The notes under the pieces are model-generated. The model saw only the letters and a program-made list of their open reading frames with translations, made no database searches and was not told where the DNA came from. Positions 1-11,431 of a DNA stretch of 64,000 nt are shown in pieces. The translations under genes were made by a program, and so were the position numbers. Numbering within the stretch: position 1 is the first letter of the stretch; each line of letters starts with the position of its first letter. The DNA is taken from NCBI GenBank assembly GCA_027922465.2, contig BQMF02000165.1, forward strand, positions 62,001 to 126,000, in the 5' to 3' direction. Source of the stretch: Turritopsis dohrnii. Taxonomy: Eukaryota > Cnidaria > Hydrozoa > Anthoathecata > Oceaniidae.

Positions 1-45
1 AAGACGTTTACAATAAATCATTCTATACAGACTGGTTGCTTTTGA

Positions 46-619
46 AAGTTTATAATTGTTTCGAAGATCGTTATTGAATCTGCACAGAGACCTCCCAAAA
101 ACGTCGTAAAATCATCCTTCACGCGACCAATAAACAGAATTCGGTACGAATATAAATTCTGTATAAGCATGTTAGTGTTACTCGATTTATACCGTTTAAT
201 GATTACAGGATGAAATTTGAAAATTTTTGTCAGGTCGCTATCTGATCGTAACAGGATCCCAATTGCGACAGCCCGTTTCAGACGTCCGAACGACGTCGCA
301 AAATGATCTTAAGTTTATAATTGTTTCGAAGGTCGTTATTCAATCTGCATAAAGATATCCTAAAAACGTCGTAAAAGGATCCCAACTGCAACGTCCCGTT
401 TCAGACGTCCCTACGATGTCCCAAAATGATCTTAAGTTTATAATTGTTTCGAAGGTCGTTATTCAATCCGTATAAAGACGTCCTAAAAACGTCGTAAAAG
501 GATCCCAACTGCGACGTCTCGTTTCAGACGTCTCTACGACGTCGCAAAATGATCTGGAAAGCAAACGACCATTTTACGATTAAAATGAGACGTCTCAAAG
601 ACGTCTTGTGCCCGCTGGG
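46..619. repeat. ACGTC-rich minisatellite inside the end of a DNA element
   Basis: Units of 123 bp containing AAGTTTATAATTGTTTCGAA, GGATCCCAACTGCGACGTC and CGCAAAATGATCTTA recur at about 46, 311 and 434. The first is separated from the rest by about 140 bp of unrelated sequence. The array runs into a terminal stretch rich in GACGTC and ends in TGCCCGCTGGG at about 609-619. A CCCAGCGGGCA-type terminus with internal tandem repeats is typical of non-autonomous DNA elements in marine invertebrates. The other end lies outside the window, so superfamily and duplication cannot be given. Confidence 0.6.
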
Positions 620-1506
620 TATGTTCAGACATGGGTTAACTGTCAACAACTCAACTTACCGAGCTACCGACTAGTTAGCGACGACTCGTTAACACACTCG
701 CTAACGTTCAACTAACATACCTTCACAACTGCTTTATGGCGTTTTCAAATTTTGAATGAATATTCTACTCTTGTATACAAGTTCAAACCAGCTTTCATCG
801 TGTGATCGTGTCGGATCACACATAAACGAGTTGTTATTAATATTACTCAAGATTGCATGCTTTACTACTACAGAAAGAAAAAAATATAACTATAACTAGT
901 TTCTCTGTTTCTTCAGTGTTTTCAGTGTTTGTTTCCTGTTTATAGGCTTTCCATGTTTTCATTCCTTTCAAGAACGCATCTTCTTTCCTACTTCTTCGGC
1001 ACATATTTGGCTTTTCAAATGAAACAGTTCTACAGAACATGATAAACCTTGAAGGTGAAAAATGTTTTTGTACAATTCACATAACTGTTAAATATTTTGG
1101 TCATTTTGGTCCAGTTCTTAAAAATTATTTTATTACTAATGCACATAATTTTCTTCTTTGTTTTTCCTCTTTTAACTACGTTTTTAACGCTCTTTTATTT
1201 TGAGTTCAGTTTTGTATCAATTTTAACAACTTAAATACATTAAATATGTTCTGTCTATCAGAAGTTAAAAATTTGAGTCAATTATTTTACGAAATGATTG
1301 GAATTGTTTTAGCATATCATACCTCAGAATGCTATAAATCGGCAGTAAAACCAAAAGAATCCAAATACAGGAAAAGAAGATTCATATAATAATTCATACA
1401 ATGATATTGAAGGATAATAAAGTCTTTTTAAATATTTTCAGTCTTTTAAGTTTCATTAAGATTTTCTTCGAACTATAGGAATAATGGAGGTTCATTATAT
1501 ATTTAG
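620..1506. other. Gene-free stretch
   Basis: AT-rich sequence with no convincing exon. It probably holds the upstream intron of the gene that begins to be visible at 1507. The short open frames on both strands have no recognisable domain. Confidence 0.4.
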
Positions 1507-3287
1507 ATGCAAGTATCTGTTATTTGAAACACGAGAAGGTCGGTTGCTTCAAAAGGACACCATCGTTGTTGCCAGATCTGATCATCAATGATAGGGATCC
1601 AACACATGCCAATTATTCAAGGCAATTAATCGATTGGAAGGATTATGGAAACTATCTACAAAAGTAAATCTTTCTCAAGATTTTCATTTTAAAATCATCC
1701 TCTTATAAACCTCCATACACGAATTCTGTTCAAGAGGAAGTAAAGTGTTTCCTGAGTAAAAATGATAAAGCAATGGATTTTTTAGGTTGGTGTGTCGATG
1801 TGAGGCTGTCGCTCGTGGTCACTACAACTTCTTCGCTATTGGTTTTTACGGCGAATGTTTTGCAGGAAGAGATCTCAAACATTTTGACCAAGTGCTCAAC
1901 ACTGGTTTACTTTATTCTTCAAATTGTGTTGATGGTCAATTTGACCAATGCAATCGTCACTCGCCTTTTGAATGTGCCGGAAAAGCTCATGCTGAATTTT
2001 TGTACCGCTTGATATACGAACGTAAGACATAATACTTTGAAATATGAATACCATGTGTCTCGCCATGACAACATTAAAATTGCTATGAATCAAAATCCAA
2101 CACTGTTAATATAACCATATTATATATATATGGGTTTTGCTTTAAATTACGTCTCGCAGAAACTGTTCCGTTTTCTAAAATATCGTTTACCTAGTTCATG
2201 GACATATAAAAAGAGAAGTACTCACAACTTCTACTAAAGCCTCTCATTTCTATTATTAAAATCTATTCTGTCGGCATTTCTTTGATGTAATCCTCGCCTC
2301 GCATTTCACTGGATTTCGGTTCACATGGGTGGCTTTATACGACGCTTTCATTTTAATCCGATGTGGAAAACCAACGAATTGAGAGAAAATACGATTTGCA
2401 GAAGCATCAGCAATATTCTTTAGTATCACAAAACTTCTACTCAACCTTTTTTAAAAATGTTAGATTGGAATTAAGATAAATTTGTCGGAGTTAGGAAGTA
2501 TTTTGTGTATATACTCATATCCAAAGATTCGGTACTTTGAATAACGCCTGGATGATGCCTGAGAATATACAGAAAGAAGAGTGCTTTTTCATTCAATTCT
2601 GAAAATTTCATGTTTGAGACTGTAAGAAGTCATGAGGAAAATCAGATCTTAAAACCTGGCTTCAAAATAATCATAAAATCTTTAAATTCACTTTTGGTTA
2701 CGATCATAGAAGCCAATGGAAACATGTGTTTTTAACAGCACTTGAGGGAGTTTCAAAACTGCTTTTGTGAAAATTTCAATAAACCGAAAAGATTCATAAA
2801 AGTTGCAATTCCTTCCCTTTTTATACATCCATGCCTAGCCTGAGATCCTCGTTATTTTGCAAGTTATTTTGGGTGTTGCATATCTAATTATTAATTGATA
2901 TAATAATTGTTCATCATAATAACAGAACTGCGTAAAATAAGTTTTTTCTGGGGTATCATTACCTTTTGCTAAAACGCCATAAGTATTTAAAATGAAAACT
3001 AGGTGGCATTGGCAACACCAAGTATATGATTCTTACAAATCCTTTTAGAGCCATTGTGTACATTCAAGTATGGTGACGGTGTAGGGCCTTTGAGTACAGA
3101 AATTTATGTTGGCCAGAAAGACTCGAAAGAACAATGTGTTGAAGCTTGTTGGGCGTACAAGAAAAAAGATTCAAGAGTAAATGGGGCAACCATAAAATCT
3201 GTTGGTTATGGCTCGTGTTATTGTGAAGTGAACCTTTTGGAAAGGAATGAGGCTCGCCAATGGATGAGCTGCATCTTTGGAGAGTAA
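1507..3287 (+). CDS. Secreted-type GCFK cysteine-module protein, 3 exons (5' end not found)
   Basis: Three exons fit in phase. Exon 1507-1663 follows atatatttag and ends at a GTAAAT donor; it encodes KVGCFKRTPSLLPDLIINDR, a DRD-like core and IDWKDYGNYLQK. Exon 1786-2021 follows ttttttag and ends at GTAAGA; it encodes LVCRCEAVARGHYNFFAIGF, YGECFAG, SSNCVDGQFDQC and HAEFLYRL. Exon 3049-3287 follows ccttttag; it encodes CTFKYGDG, EQCVEACWAYKK, VNGATI and CYCEV, then reaches TAA. Split codons are completed exactly at both junctions (AA/G and C/AG). The first two exons match a secreted module common in cnidarian and sponge proteins (GCFkd..LP..DRD..dW..yl..C.CA..A..G...F.i..YGEC); this is from memory of the pattern. 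The ligand is unknown. The start codon and signal-peptide exon must lie upstream and were not identified. The frame could also continue past 3283 through a GTAATT donor. Confidence 0.75.
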
Positions 3288-3630
3288 TTGTAATTTTTTG
3301 CGTGAATAGAAATCAACCCGATGATCACTATTTGTTTTCTAACGATGACTAAAATTCTGGTGTTGGGTTCTCCTGGCATGATACCAGCTGAGGTTCTAAT
3401 CGAACTGAGGTGATTCACGGTCACATTTTGAAAATTGACATCTCTTTCATCTCCTTTTCTTTTTTTATATACTTGGAAAATAATAATTCTTCGGCCCCTA
3501 AAGCCATCTCACATTTCATCCCAATTGCTTATGTAGCATGTTGCATGTAAATCATGCTAGCCTTTAAGCTTGGAATACTTTATCCATTTAAATGAGGGAT
3601 CAGTTTAAATTGTTTGAAATAAAAGAAAAA

Positions 3631-3740
3631 GTGATACATGTAGCGAATTAAATAGAAATAAAGTCCCCGTGGGAAAAATTGCCATAATCGTCCATTTTGA
3701 CCATGGGGACTATATTTCTATTTATTTCGCTATGTATCAC
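3631..3740. repeat. Short inverted-repeat MITE
   Basis: The left arm begins GTGATACATGTAGCGAATTA and continues through AATAGAAAT and AGTCCCCGTGG. The right arm is its near-perfect inverted copy, ending GCTATGTATCAC, with a spacer of roughly 40 bp. A diverged single arm of the same family lies at about 3888-3915 (AGCGAATTAAATAGAAAT). It sits just 3' of the preceding gene. No clear target duplication was seen. Confidence 0.65.
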
Positions 3741-4294
3741 GTTTTCACCTGTTTTAGTTTAAATGGAAACTTTTTGAAAACGTTGGATTTGTTCAACTTC
3801 CATCCATCTGTTTCTCTACTGTTTTTTTAATTCCTATTGTTTTAAATAAAAGAAAAATTGAGGAAGCGGATCACCCGAGATAATAAGCGAATTAAATAGA
3901 AATATTGTCCTCGTTGGCAAAATTTTCATAAAAAACGTGTAGTTGGTTACGTTTGTTGGATGAGTGTAGACACCTTTGTTGGATTAGTTTTTTTCATTAG
4001 GTTCTTTTCTATCCATTTAGACTGGTCCATTGAAGTTGATCAATTTAAATGGATAATGCATGCTAAGCTTAATACGTTGTTTTTGGGTTTTTTTACTTTT
4101 AACGTGTTACATAAACTGAAATTTTCAGATCAACGCCATTAATGGCCAAAATATTTAGAAAATGGCTGATACATCCACAAAGCAAATAGAAATGTTCTTG
4201 TTTTCGGAAATTGTTTTACAACGTTATCAAACTTTCTTTACACATTGATGTAGTTTATATATTCCGACAATTGTTCGTGTGTGCTTACATTCAG

Positions 4295-4490
4295 TATCGA
4301 TTTTGCATTGACAGCGGCGGTGGACTCGACGAATAATTGCCTATCAACAACAACAAAGTGTCGGTTAACCGAAATAATCAGTGAATCTCAGTCAAAGAAA
4401 AGTTATAAGAGCATAGTTGAAAACATGGCAGCAAATATTGCTGAGTTCAAGCATACTAGTTTAACCTACAGCTCGAGAACAGGTTTATAG
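4295..4490 (+). CDS. Possible extra exon of the GCFK-module gene
   Basis: An open stretch follows a plausible acceptor (tgcttacattcag) and ends in a stop at 4488-4490. Its phase would match a splice from the GTAATT donor at 3284. The encoded residues are Ser/Thr/Lys-rich with only two cysteines and resemble nothing recognised. The phase match alone has a one-in-three chance of being accidental, so this is a weak call. Confidence 0.22.
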
Positions 4491-4648
4491 TTTGAAGGAT
4501 TTGTTTAAGTCAAGTCCTTGGAACACTCCTTTGTCTAGCACAGACACGACAACTTGCTCTATAAACTTGTATCATCCCATCTATAGGCTATAAGCCTATA
4601 TATATAAGCCTATAAGCTTTTACGATTTTACAAGGGCTTAATACTTAC

Positions 4649-5740
4649 TCCAACAAACGTTGTTGCACAAATTGAGCCTTCCGTCAAATGACCTCTACAT
4701 CTCATTCCAGTGGCCAATGTAGGTGTGCAGCATTCAGCTTTGTCACAATCAGTATCATTTTTACAACGCTAAATGAAATTTAGTATTTATATACAAAAAC
4801 ATATCTATCAAGCATTTTTACAACTCTAACACATAGTCTTTCGACCTATGTCAGTCCATCAAAACTTCAGGGTGTTAACCTGGTAAAGATTGTTTGACTG
4901 CAAAAGTGATTATTTTGGAAGTACTTTTGTTTTTGTATCGCCCTGTATTCACACATTGATCATAGAAACCTTAGATAGTAATAGCGGATAGTGAAATTTA
5001 GTCCGAAGAAGTTCCTATAATTTTGAGCTTGCTGAGTTTAATGTTCACCGAACGACAATCCTAAATCAAAGCTCTATGAGGCGCAGAATCAAGAGGAGGT
5101 CTTACAACGTCCCTACATCCAACACATTATGGTATGTAAGGTTAATGATACTTAACACCGTCCAACATCAGTTATATATCTTTCACCTTTTTTTGTTCTT
5201 GGTTATCGTATGGTAATCATAATTAGATGGAGATTCGTCCTACATAGCTGTATCGATGGATACAGTAGAACAGTGGTGTTCTTAAAGTGTTCTTAAGTGT
5301 CTGGTCTCTGTAAAATAGCACACTACGGGATTAATGGTTTCCTTAAGGTTTTTACTAATATATCAACCCTGTTTCGAAATAATACATACGCTCAATAGCA
5401 TGAAGAATCATTAAATTCTCACAAAAAAATAATAATTTTTACCATCCGCGAAATTAAATTCTCACGAACAATTAATTACTTTCTCCATTTGCGAATTAAA
5501 TTCTGAGGAAAAATCTATTTTGATCAACCTCGAAATTAAATTCCCGTGAAAATTTCTTCCCTTATGGTAATATTTGTTTTAAAGTTTTGGATAGAAGTGA
5601 CAGTAAACAGTTACCTTTCCTAAAAGCACATCAATGATTTCTTCTGGTTTCTCCCCTTTCTGTGGAAAGCTTGCGTAGATACCGACAAGCAAAACAAAAT
5701 ACAGAAAGTACAGGAACATAACTTTTTCCGAAGAAGACAT
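4649..5740 (-). CDS. Small secreted cysteine-rich protein, prokineticin/colipase-like spacing (exons 1-2)
   Basis: Exon 1 (5740-5615, 42 codons) starts at an ATG followed by a hydrophobic signal peptide (VMFLYFLYFVLLVGIYA) and a short acidic/Lys propeptide-like stretch, ending at a GTAAC donor. Exon 2 (4768-4649, 40 codons) follows tttcatttag and ends at a consensus GTAAGT donor. Both junctions are phase 0. Exon 2 has the spacing C-x3-DxD-C-x4-CC-x10-C-x7-G-x2-C, which recalls the first half of the prokineticin/colipase/Dickkopf-C fold; that is established family knowledge applied by pattern. The remaining cysteines would be in a third exon, which I could not find in 3300-4640. It may be a secreted signalling or defence peptide; function is not determinable here. 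It converges on the plus-strand cysteine-module gene. Confidence 0.65.
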
Positions 5741-6544
5741 CCTAAGTCGTTTGCAGTTTTTTCGGAATGAAACGCAAAATACGTAGCAGTGAAGTAGCTG
5801 AAGCTATGACAGCTGTGTTTGATGTGCTAAAAATCAGTATTGATTCTGGAAACGAAAATTTGACTTGATTATCTTTAGTTAATGTTATCTGCCTGGTGGA
5901 TAACTCTTCAATTTATGGAGTTTTAGTTTAATTTTAATGTCATTTCGATGCCTCAGAACTGATCGGTGATTTGGTAGTTAACGTTTTTTTCGTACTAGAA
6001 AAAGAACACCACTGTATTACATTGTATTTGAAAAGCATCGAGTTTGATGTTCATGTATTATTTTTAGTACAGGTAGTTGTTTACACAGCAGTTTGCATAC
6101 TGTTATCTAGTTGCAACAACACAATACATGATTTAAACTTTTTCAAAAGAATTTAATTGATGCACTAAGAAATACTACTTTCAGTGGGCATAACAATAAA
6201 CATATTTCAATTTAAGCATGTTATATATTCTGGCATTATACGTATTTCGTATGTTGTTAATTATTATGATATCACATTATTGGTCATCGCCGTGAGTCCA
6301 GAGTTTTTGTCGGCAGTCTAAGCCTGGATTTCTCGTTACTGGCTAATACCACATGAAACTAAGGCTGGAATTGAGGCTTTTTGTTTTAATTCAGAATTGT
6401 TTATTAACAAATAATTCCATAAATTTTATCAGGGTGAGAGCAGCCTCAAATTAAAACATGAATTCCATCAGATGGAGTTTATGTTTTGGACATAGAAGCG
6501 AGTGAAACAGTTACCAAAGGAATTCATTCATATTAATGCATATT
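5741..6544. other. Gene-free stretch upstream of the minus-strand secreted gene
   Basis: Probably the promoter side of the minus-strand secreted cysteine-rich gene, then AT-rich sequence. No TATA box or other site could be assigned with confidence, and the open frames are short and unrecognised. Confidence 0.35.
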
Positions 6545-6645
6545 ACACCGTAATTGACCGAATAAGCGCGAGGGCGCTTATTTAAAAATTCCATCTGTGA
6601 GGAGGGCGCTTATTTGGCAGGGGCGCTTATTTAAGCAGGGTCACT
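6545..6645. repeat. GGGCGCTTATTT repeat cluster
   Basis: GGCGCTTATTT occurs three times within about 60 bp (gagggcgcttattt, ggagggcgcttattt, ggggcgcttattt). A decayed ggtcacttatta follows and an inverted partner ccgaataagcgc precedes. It looks like the end of a MITE family with repeated ends. Confidence 0.5.
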
Positions 6646-6696
6646 TATTACATTTTCTTAAATTTTCAGCATAGCAATTTGTTTCTTCGGAAAAAA

Positions 6697-7010
6697 TTAA
6701 ACTCCTAAAGGTGCAAACAAAACAATAAGAACAACCCTGAAACATGACATATCTAAAGTATTTGGAAGGTATATAACAACAATATCTTCGTCGGCTTCTT
6801 CATCGTCATCATTTACGGTTAAAAACTCAGGTGCAGCTTCCACTACATCGCTTTCTTCGATGGCAAACGGATCGATATCCTTTTCAGAGAGAATTGATTT
6901 CTGACTGTCCAGTATTTCTTTCCCTGCGTGGCATGGTTCTTTCTCTTTAAAGCAGTGAATGAGACCATCTTCTGTTCCATCCGTCTTTAAATTCAAAGCA
7001 CGCGCTTTAA
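6697..7010 (-). pseudogene. pogo/Tigger-like transposase C-terminal fragment
   Basis: The minus-strand frame reads ALNLKTDGTEDGLIHCFKE, then an acidic tail (DDDEEADEDI). This matches the region after the DDE domain of pogo/Tigger/Jerky transposases, where NALDGxEDxLI is typical. The catalytic domain and N-terminal DNA-binding domain are missing, so it is a 5'-truncated relic or a chance survivor. Assignment rests on one motif. Confidence 0.38.
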
Positions 7011-7027
7011 AAGATTACGTAAACCTT

Positions 7028-8620
7028 TTTTTTTTGTTTTTTTAATGGGTTGCTCCCTGCAAGGCCGAAGCCACTACTAGGTAGAGAGCTACAAGATGAG
7101 AAAAGGAAGAAGAGTTATGAAGACAGAGCAAGGTGGTGGTTAGAGGAGTTATAAAGACAGAGCAAGGTGGTGGTTAACCTTGGATTTAAAAGATTGCAGA
7201 TCATACTCAGCAGGAAAATAACTATGAGGGAGAGAATTCCAGAGGCGAGCAGTCCGAGGGAAAAAGCCTGATGAATAAAAGTTCTTATGGCATATTGGGA
7301 CCTGAACAGTCAAAGGATGAGAATTTGAAGAGAGACGAGTGTTCCGAGAGAAAGTCTTAGGAGAAGGGGTCAGTTGATGTAAGTCATCCGAACAAAGCCC
7401 ATGAAAGTATTTATAGAAAAGGGACAGGGAAGCAACGTTTCTCCGATGTGAGAGGGGGTGAAGATTAGCACAAAGATCAGGGCCAACTTAACTAAGTGCT
7501 TCTGAATACGATCGAGAAGATGAAGACAATGAGCAGAGGCTCTAGCCCAAAGGTGGCAGCAGTACTCAAGACAAGGATTAATAGTGTCTTTAAACATGTA
7601 AATTATAGATTCAGCTGAAAGTAAGTGACGGACCCGAAAAAGTGAGCCAACCTTCATAGCAGCAGATTTAGCAATGGACTCGATGTAAGAATTCCATGTG
7701 AAATTCTTCTTAAAGGTTAAACCTAGAAGACGAACATGAGATGACTCTGCAAGCTCACTTGAATTATAGGGTCCCTGAATCGATTAATAGAGAGAAGCTT
7801 AGTTTTCGAAGCATTGAAGGAAATCAACCATTTCCCATTCAACTAATGTCCTAAGATCGTTCTCCAACTCAGCAGCCATTTCAACGATGGTGTAGTGGTT
7901 AGTACCTTTGAGTGCGACCGCTGCGACTCGTGTTCGAGTCCAGTCATGTCGCATCTCAATACACCACTCCGATGCGCTTTAAAAGCAGCGTGTCAGCCCA
8001 TTAGGAGCCATCGACTGACTGCACACTGGCCTTCGGGCAAGTTAGAGCAATGCTATACGTATCTCTGGCGGTAAGTCAACTAATAGTTGCAAGTCGGCGG
8101 GCGGAAGAACCAACCATTACGGATGGAAGCCCAAGGACTGAAAACTCCCGTTACTTACTTACTTACTTACAAACAAGTCCTTAGTCCTTTCAAGAGACGA
8201 GTAAAGAGCAGTGTCGTCAGCATAAATAGCAAGTTTACTGAGAATACAATCGGGAAGGTCGTTGATGAAAATGAGAAAGAGGGTTGGACCAAGAACAGAA
8301 CCTTGAGGCACCCCTGAATTAATAGAGTATAAAAACGAGAACCACTTTAATACTCCTGCCACTAATAAAAAGACTTAATAAGATTCAAGAGTGAACCAGA
8401 AATGCCATAAGACTTCAACTTGTGAAGAAGGCCACGATGCCAAACCTTGTCAAATGCCTTGGAGATGTCAAGAGCAATAGCTCGTGTCTCACCACAAGCA
8501 TTGAGGGACTGACATACACGTTCAGAGATGACGGTCAGAGCATCAGCAGTGGAACGGCCAGAACGGAAACCATACTGGTGATCAGAACGGTGATCTAAGA
8601 CGGGATTTTTCTAACGCGAG
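7028..8620 (-). mobile_element. 5'-truncated non-LTR retrotransposon (reverse transcriptase half)
   Basis: On the minus strand the RT domain is readable from about 8600 down. It has SKAFDKVWHRGLLHKLKSYG (motif A region, with breaks), [20 protein letters not shown] (motif B) and YADDTALYS (motif C, catalytic Asp pair). After the SINE insertion it continues with MAAELENDLRTL, then FTWNSYIESIAKSAAMKVG, HLLSAESIIYMFK, LEYCCHLW and TARLWNSLP, ending near 7150 with a stop. A 3' tail TTAAAAAAACAAAAAAAAAA (minus strand) lies at 7028-7047. This order is that of CR1/L2/Jockey-type elements. Several frameshifts and stops make it non-functional. The endonuclease and ORF1 are absent (5' truncation near 8600). 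Confidence 0.8.
7886..8170 (+). mobile_element. tRNA-derived SINE with (TTAC)5 tail, inserted in the LINE
   Basis: The head carries a Pol III A box (TGGTGTAGTGGTTAGTA, 7888-7904) and a B box (TGTTCGAGTCC, 7931-7941) at tRNA-like spacing. A body of about 200 bp follows, ending in five TTAC units (8151-8170). The RT reading frame of the host LINE can be followed on either side (RTKDLF before, VEMAAELENDL after), so the SINE is an insertion in it. I could not define the target duplication with certainty. Confidence 0.75.
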
Positions 8621-8751
8621 CAGTCCGCAATTTACCTTCGCAGTATAGGGAGCGCAATTTGGTCCATAATTTATCTCTATGTCAAATCAAAAACTCATTC
8701 CGCGCTAGTTTAAACTAGTTGAAAAGCCAAAAATCATAATCGGTAGAAGAC

Positions 8752-9830
8752 ATGTTGACAGCAGGAGAATTACAGGAAATATTTTTAGACCATAAAAGTC
8801 ATTTATCTAGGCAAATAGCTACGAAAGTGTATGACAATAATACGTGGAAATCCTTTCCCATCAATGGACATGGACGAGAACTAGTTATACCTTCAATTCA
8901 TAGAACTGTCTTCCAAGAAGCGACGAAGAATATCCTCTCTGGGTCTCTTGATATTTACATCCTTAAATTTTGTCTTCTGATGCTCCAAGTGCTCTTAACT
9001 TATGTTACTTGTTTTGATGAAAACCTACCTTTAATAATCACATGTAATTCTCTAAAACACCTAACTACTTGATCAAATTTGACAAACTGAGAAAATTAGC
9101 GTTTGCTGAGGAAGGAGACAAAAATGAATTATTACTACGAGAAGTACGTGGTATTACTGAGAGTTTTAAAGATGTGGAACTACCAAGGTTTCATAAGAAT
9201 GGTGATGTCTCCAATGTAGCCCCTTGGGGTGTTGTAATGCAAGATGATTTATTATATGCAAATGCAACCGATGAAACTTTATTAAAAGTTGACCAATTGC
9301 ACAATTCTTATGTAATGTACTTGAACAGTAATGGTGATAATATGAAACTGTTTTTGCCTTGTGGGGGACCTGATCCTGAAACTGATGAGATCCCCGTTTG
9401 GGTCAAGCCAATCTCCATTGAGAAATTTTGTCCAATAAACATTAGTAAATTACCAAAGTTCAAATCAATTCGACAATGCTCAGAAATACAGAAAGGCGAT
9501 GAAAAATTTTTGTGTAAAAGAGGTCAAGTCAACGAAGGTGACTATATTACATTCAATGGCGAGCGAGTTCGGGCAAGGGCTGTGTGTGTTGACTTCATGC
9601 ATGATGGTAGGAATTGTGGCATCGACCCTAAAATTCGATTTCAGAAAGACCACAAAACCCAAAATTTCGAAATTTCAAAAATACCAGCAGTTCAAAGTCA
9701 CATATTTAACTTACCAAAAGAAAATGTTCGTAGACCATTTCGAATAAGATTTGAAGCATCAAAGAATACCAATATTGGGAACTTGAAAGTGTTTTATCAT
9801 AGTTTTAATTTAACTCTCTTGGGTTTATAA
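8752..9830 (+). CDS. Unrecognised protein gene, probably two exons
   Basis: An ATG at 8752 opens a frame of about 65 good codons (MLTAGELQEIFLDHKSHLSR, ending near SGSLD). A second frame, open from 9048 to a TAA at 9828-9830, gives about 250 residues with no internal ATG until position 77. The 5' part is therefore probably a continuation after an intron of about 150 bp (donor in 8940-8960, acceptor near aaactgag at 9094 or aaattag at 9101; neither certain). The long open frame in AT-rich DNA and balanced composition (VNEGDYITFNGERVRARAVC, MHDGRNCGIDPKIRFQ) argue for real coding. No signal peptide, membrane segment or known domain is seen. It could be an orphan gene or part of an unfamiliar transposon. 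Confidence 0.5.
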
Positions 9831-10800
9831 CTCATGATACTGCTGTATCAGAAGACTAACCATGTGTCTATGTGTTTTTAATGCTTTATAATATAAACAT
9901 ATTGTATGTAATTATAGTTACCTATTTTTGGGTCAATCCATGTCAAGTGGTGTGTGGTCCCCAGTGCACCATTTCAGAATTGGCTGATTTTTAGCTCTTC
10001 TGTACCATGAGAAGAAACAATGAAAATTTCAGATGGATATCCCAAACCTTTTTGAAATTTGATCAAAAGCGGGAAATTCTCAAAGTTCAGGGTGTCTATT
10101 CTAATTTTGAACTACTTTTGAATGTTGAATATCTTTTAAACCATTGAACTTTATGCTCAAGATTTTTACAAATGTCAACTACTTCATAAATAATACTGGA
10201 AAATCTAAAAATGTAAAATTAGAAAATGAGAAAATCCATAATGGCGGATTAAATTTGCATAAAAATAACATTAGGGCAAAATTTTGGCAAAATGGCGATG
10301 CCGTAAGTCCATGAAGTGACCCTCAGAATTGCTTAAACCTATCGATTGCGTTAGTATACCTGAAAAAAAAAATATACATATATATACAAACTTTTAAAAA
10401 CTGCATATATTAAAAACTTTGTTTACGTCTGAATTTAAAACTACCACAAGGGAAGAGAAAATTTTGCGGTTTTAATGTATAAGTGCGAAATTAAGTTACC
10501 GCAAAATATTTGAATATTTGACAACCGCAAAATTAAATACCCGCACAATTTTTGAAACGTATGAATAAATTTGAAAGTTGAAAAATATTTAACAATTTTA
10601 TCAGCCTAATTTCACTGTAAAAATATGAACAAAAAGTTTATAAAATCGAAGAACTATTTACTGATGTACAAGTACATAAAATAATCAAAAATTTCCAAAA
10701 AGACCCTAAAAAATCCGGCGCTATTTCGCAACCCCAAAATCCATCTTCTGCGAAATTAAATTTCTGCAAAAATTTTTTCCCTAAAGGTAACATTGTTGAA
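9831..10800. other. Gene-free, repeat-like stretch
   Basis: It begins with a GGTCAATCCATGTCAAGTGG segment of the kind seen at the edges of dispersed repeats. AT-rich sequence follows in which 'CGCAAAATT/AAATTAA..CGCA' phrases recur (10460-10550 and 10720-10770). No gene is supported. Confidence 0.35.
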
Positions 10801-10823
10801 GACTCTAAACTAAAAAATGATAA

Positions 10824-11298
10824 TTAACCATCATTTTCATTATCTGACAGTTGGAATGTAATGCTAGGCTGTGATGGATGCAACAAACATGATTTATTCT
10901 TCCTGTTATGTCCTTTCTCGTGACACCGTGAACAAGTTATCTCCTTGTGTTCTTTACAGACAGAGTCAACATAATAGAACTGTTTGACTCGCATGTTCCT
11001 AATGATATCTGCAAACCGTGAACTGCTTAAGTTAGTTCCCGATAATTCTTCAACCTTTATTCGCTTATTTAAATGTTCGCCTACAGTACAGGAAAAGAAG
11101 CCATATCCCCATCCTAACAAGCTACCCCACTGAATCATTATGTCACCAATATGACCAAGCATGACGTGTAGATAAGGCAAGCCTGATGTTGAAGCTCCGC
11201 CAGCCCATTTTTTTAATTTCTCCATGAATTTTCTTGCTCAGTCACAAAAGGTAATTGAACGGTCCAAGTCAAACTGTTTTCTTCGAATATCTCTGAAA
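10824..11298 (-). pseudogene. Last exon of decayed transposase-like gene (GYGFFSC...GEHLNKRIK)
   Basis: The minus-strand exon probably begins after ttccttttcag near 11298. It reads DIRRKQFDLDRSITFCD, a TGA, then MEKLKKWAGG, YLHVMLGHIGDIMIQWGSLL, WGYGFFSCTVGEHLNKRIK and a zinc-ribbon-like tail (C-x2-C-x4-H with KEITCSRCHEKGHNRKNKSC). The Glu in GEHLNKRIK followed by a Cys/His ribbon has the look of the end of an RNase H-fold transposase, but I cannot name the superfamily. The TGA before MEKLKK interrupts what should be a continuous frame. It belongs with the minus-strand exons at 12.9-15.1 and 21.0 kb. Confidence 0.5.
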
Positions 11299-11431
11299 AG
11301 GAATGGAATAGGGAAATTAGGAGGTAAACCATATAGGTTTTCCCATCAATGCGTAGAAAAAGCAATTAAACGTTCCTCAAAAAATTTTACATCCTGAAGC
11401 TTTGAAGCTAATTTTCTATAATTTTTATTTT

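Noticed and set aside
7886..7958. Functional tRNA gene
   Set aside because: The A and B boxes are good but the sequence does not close into a clean cloverleaf and continues into a SINE body with a TTAC tail.
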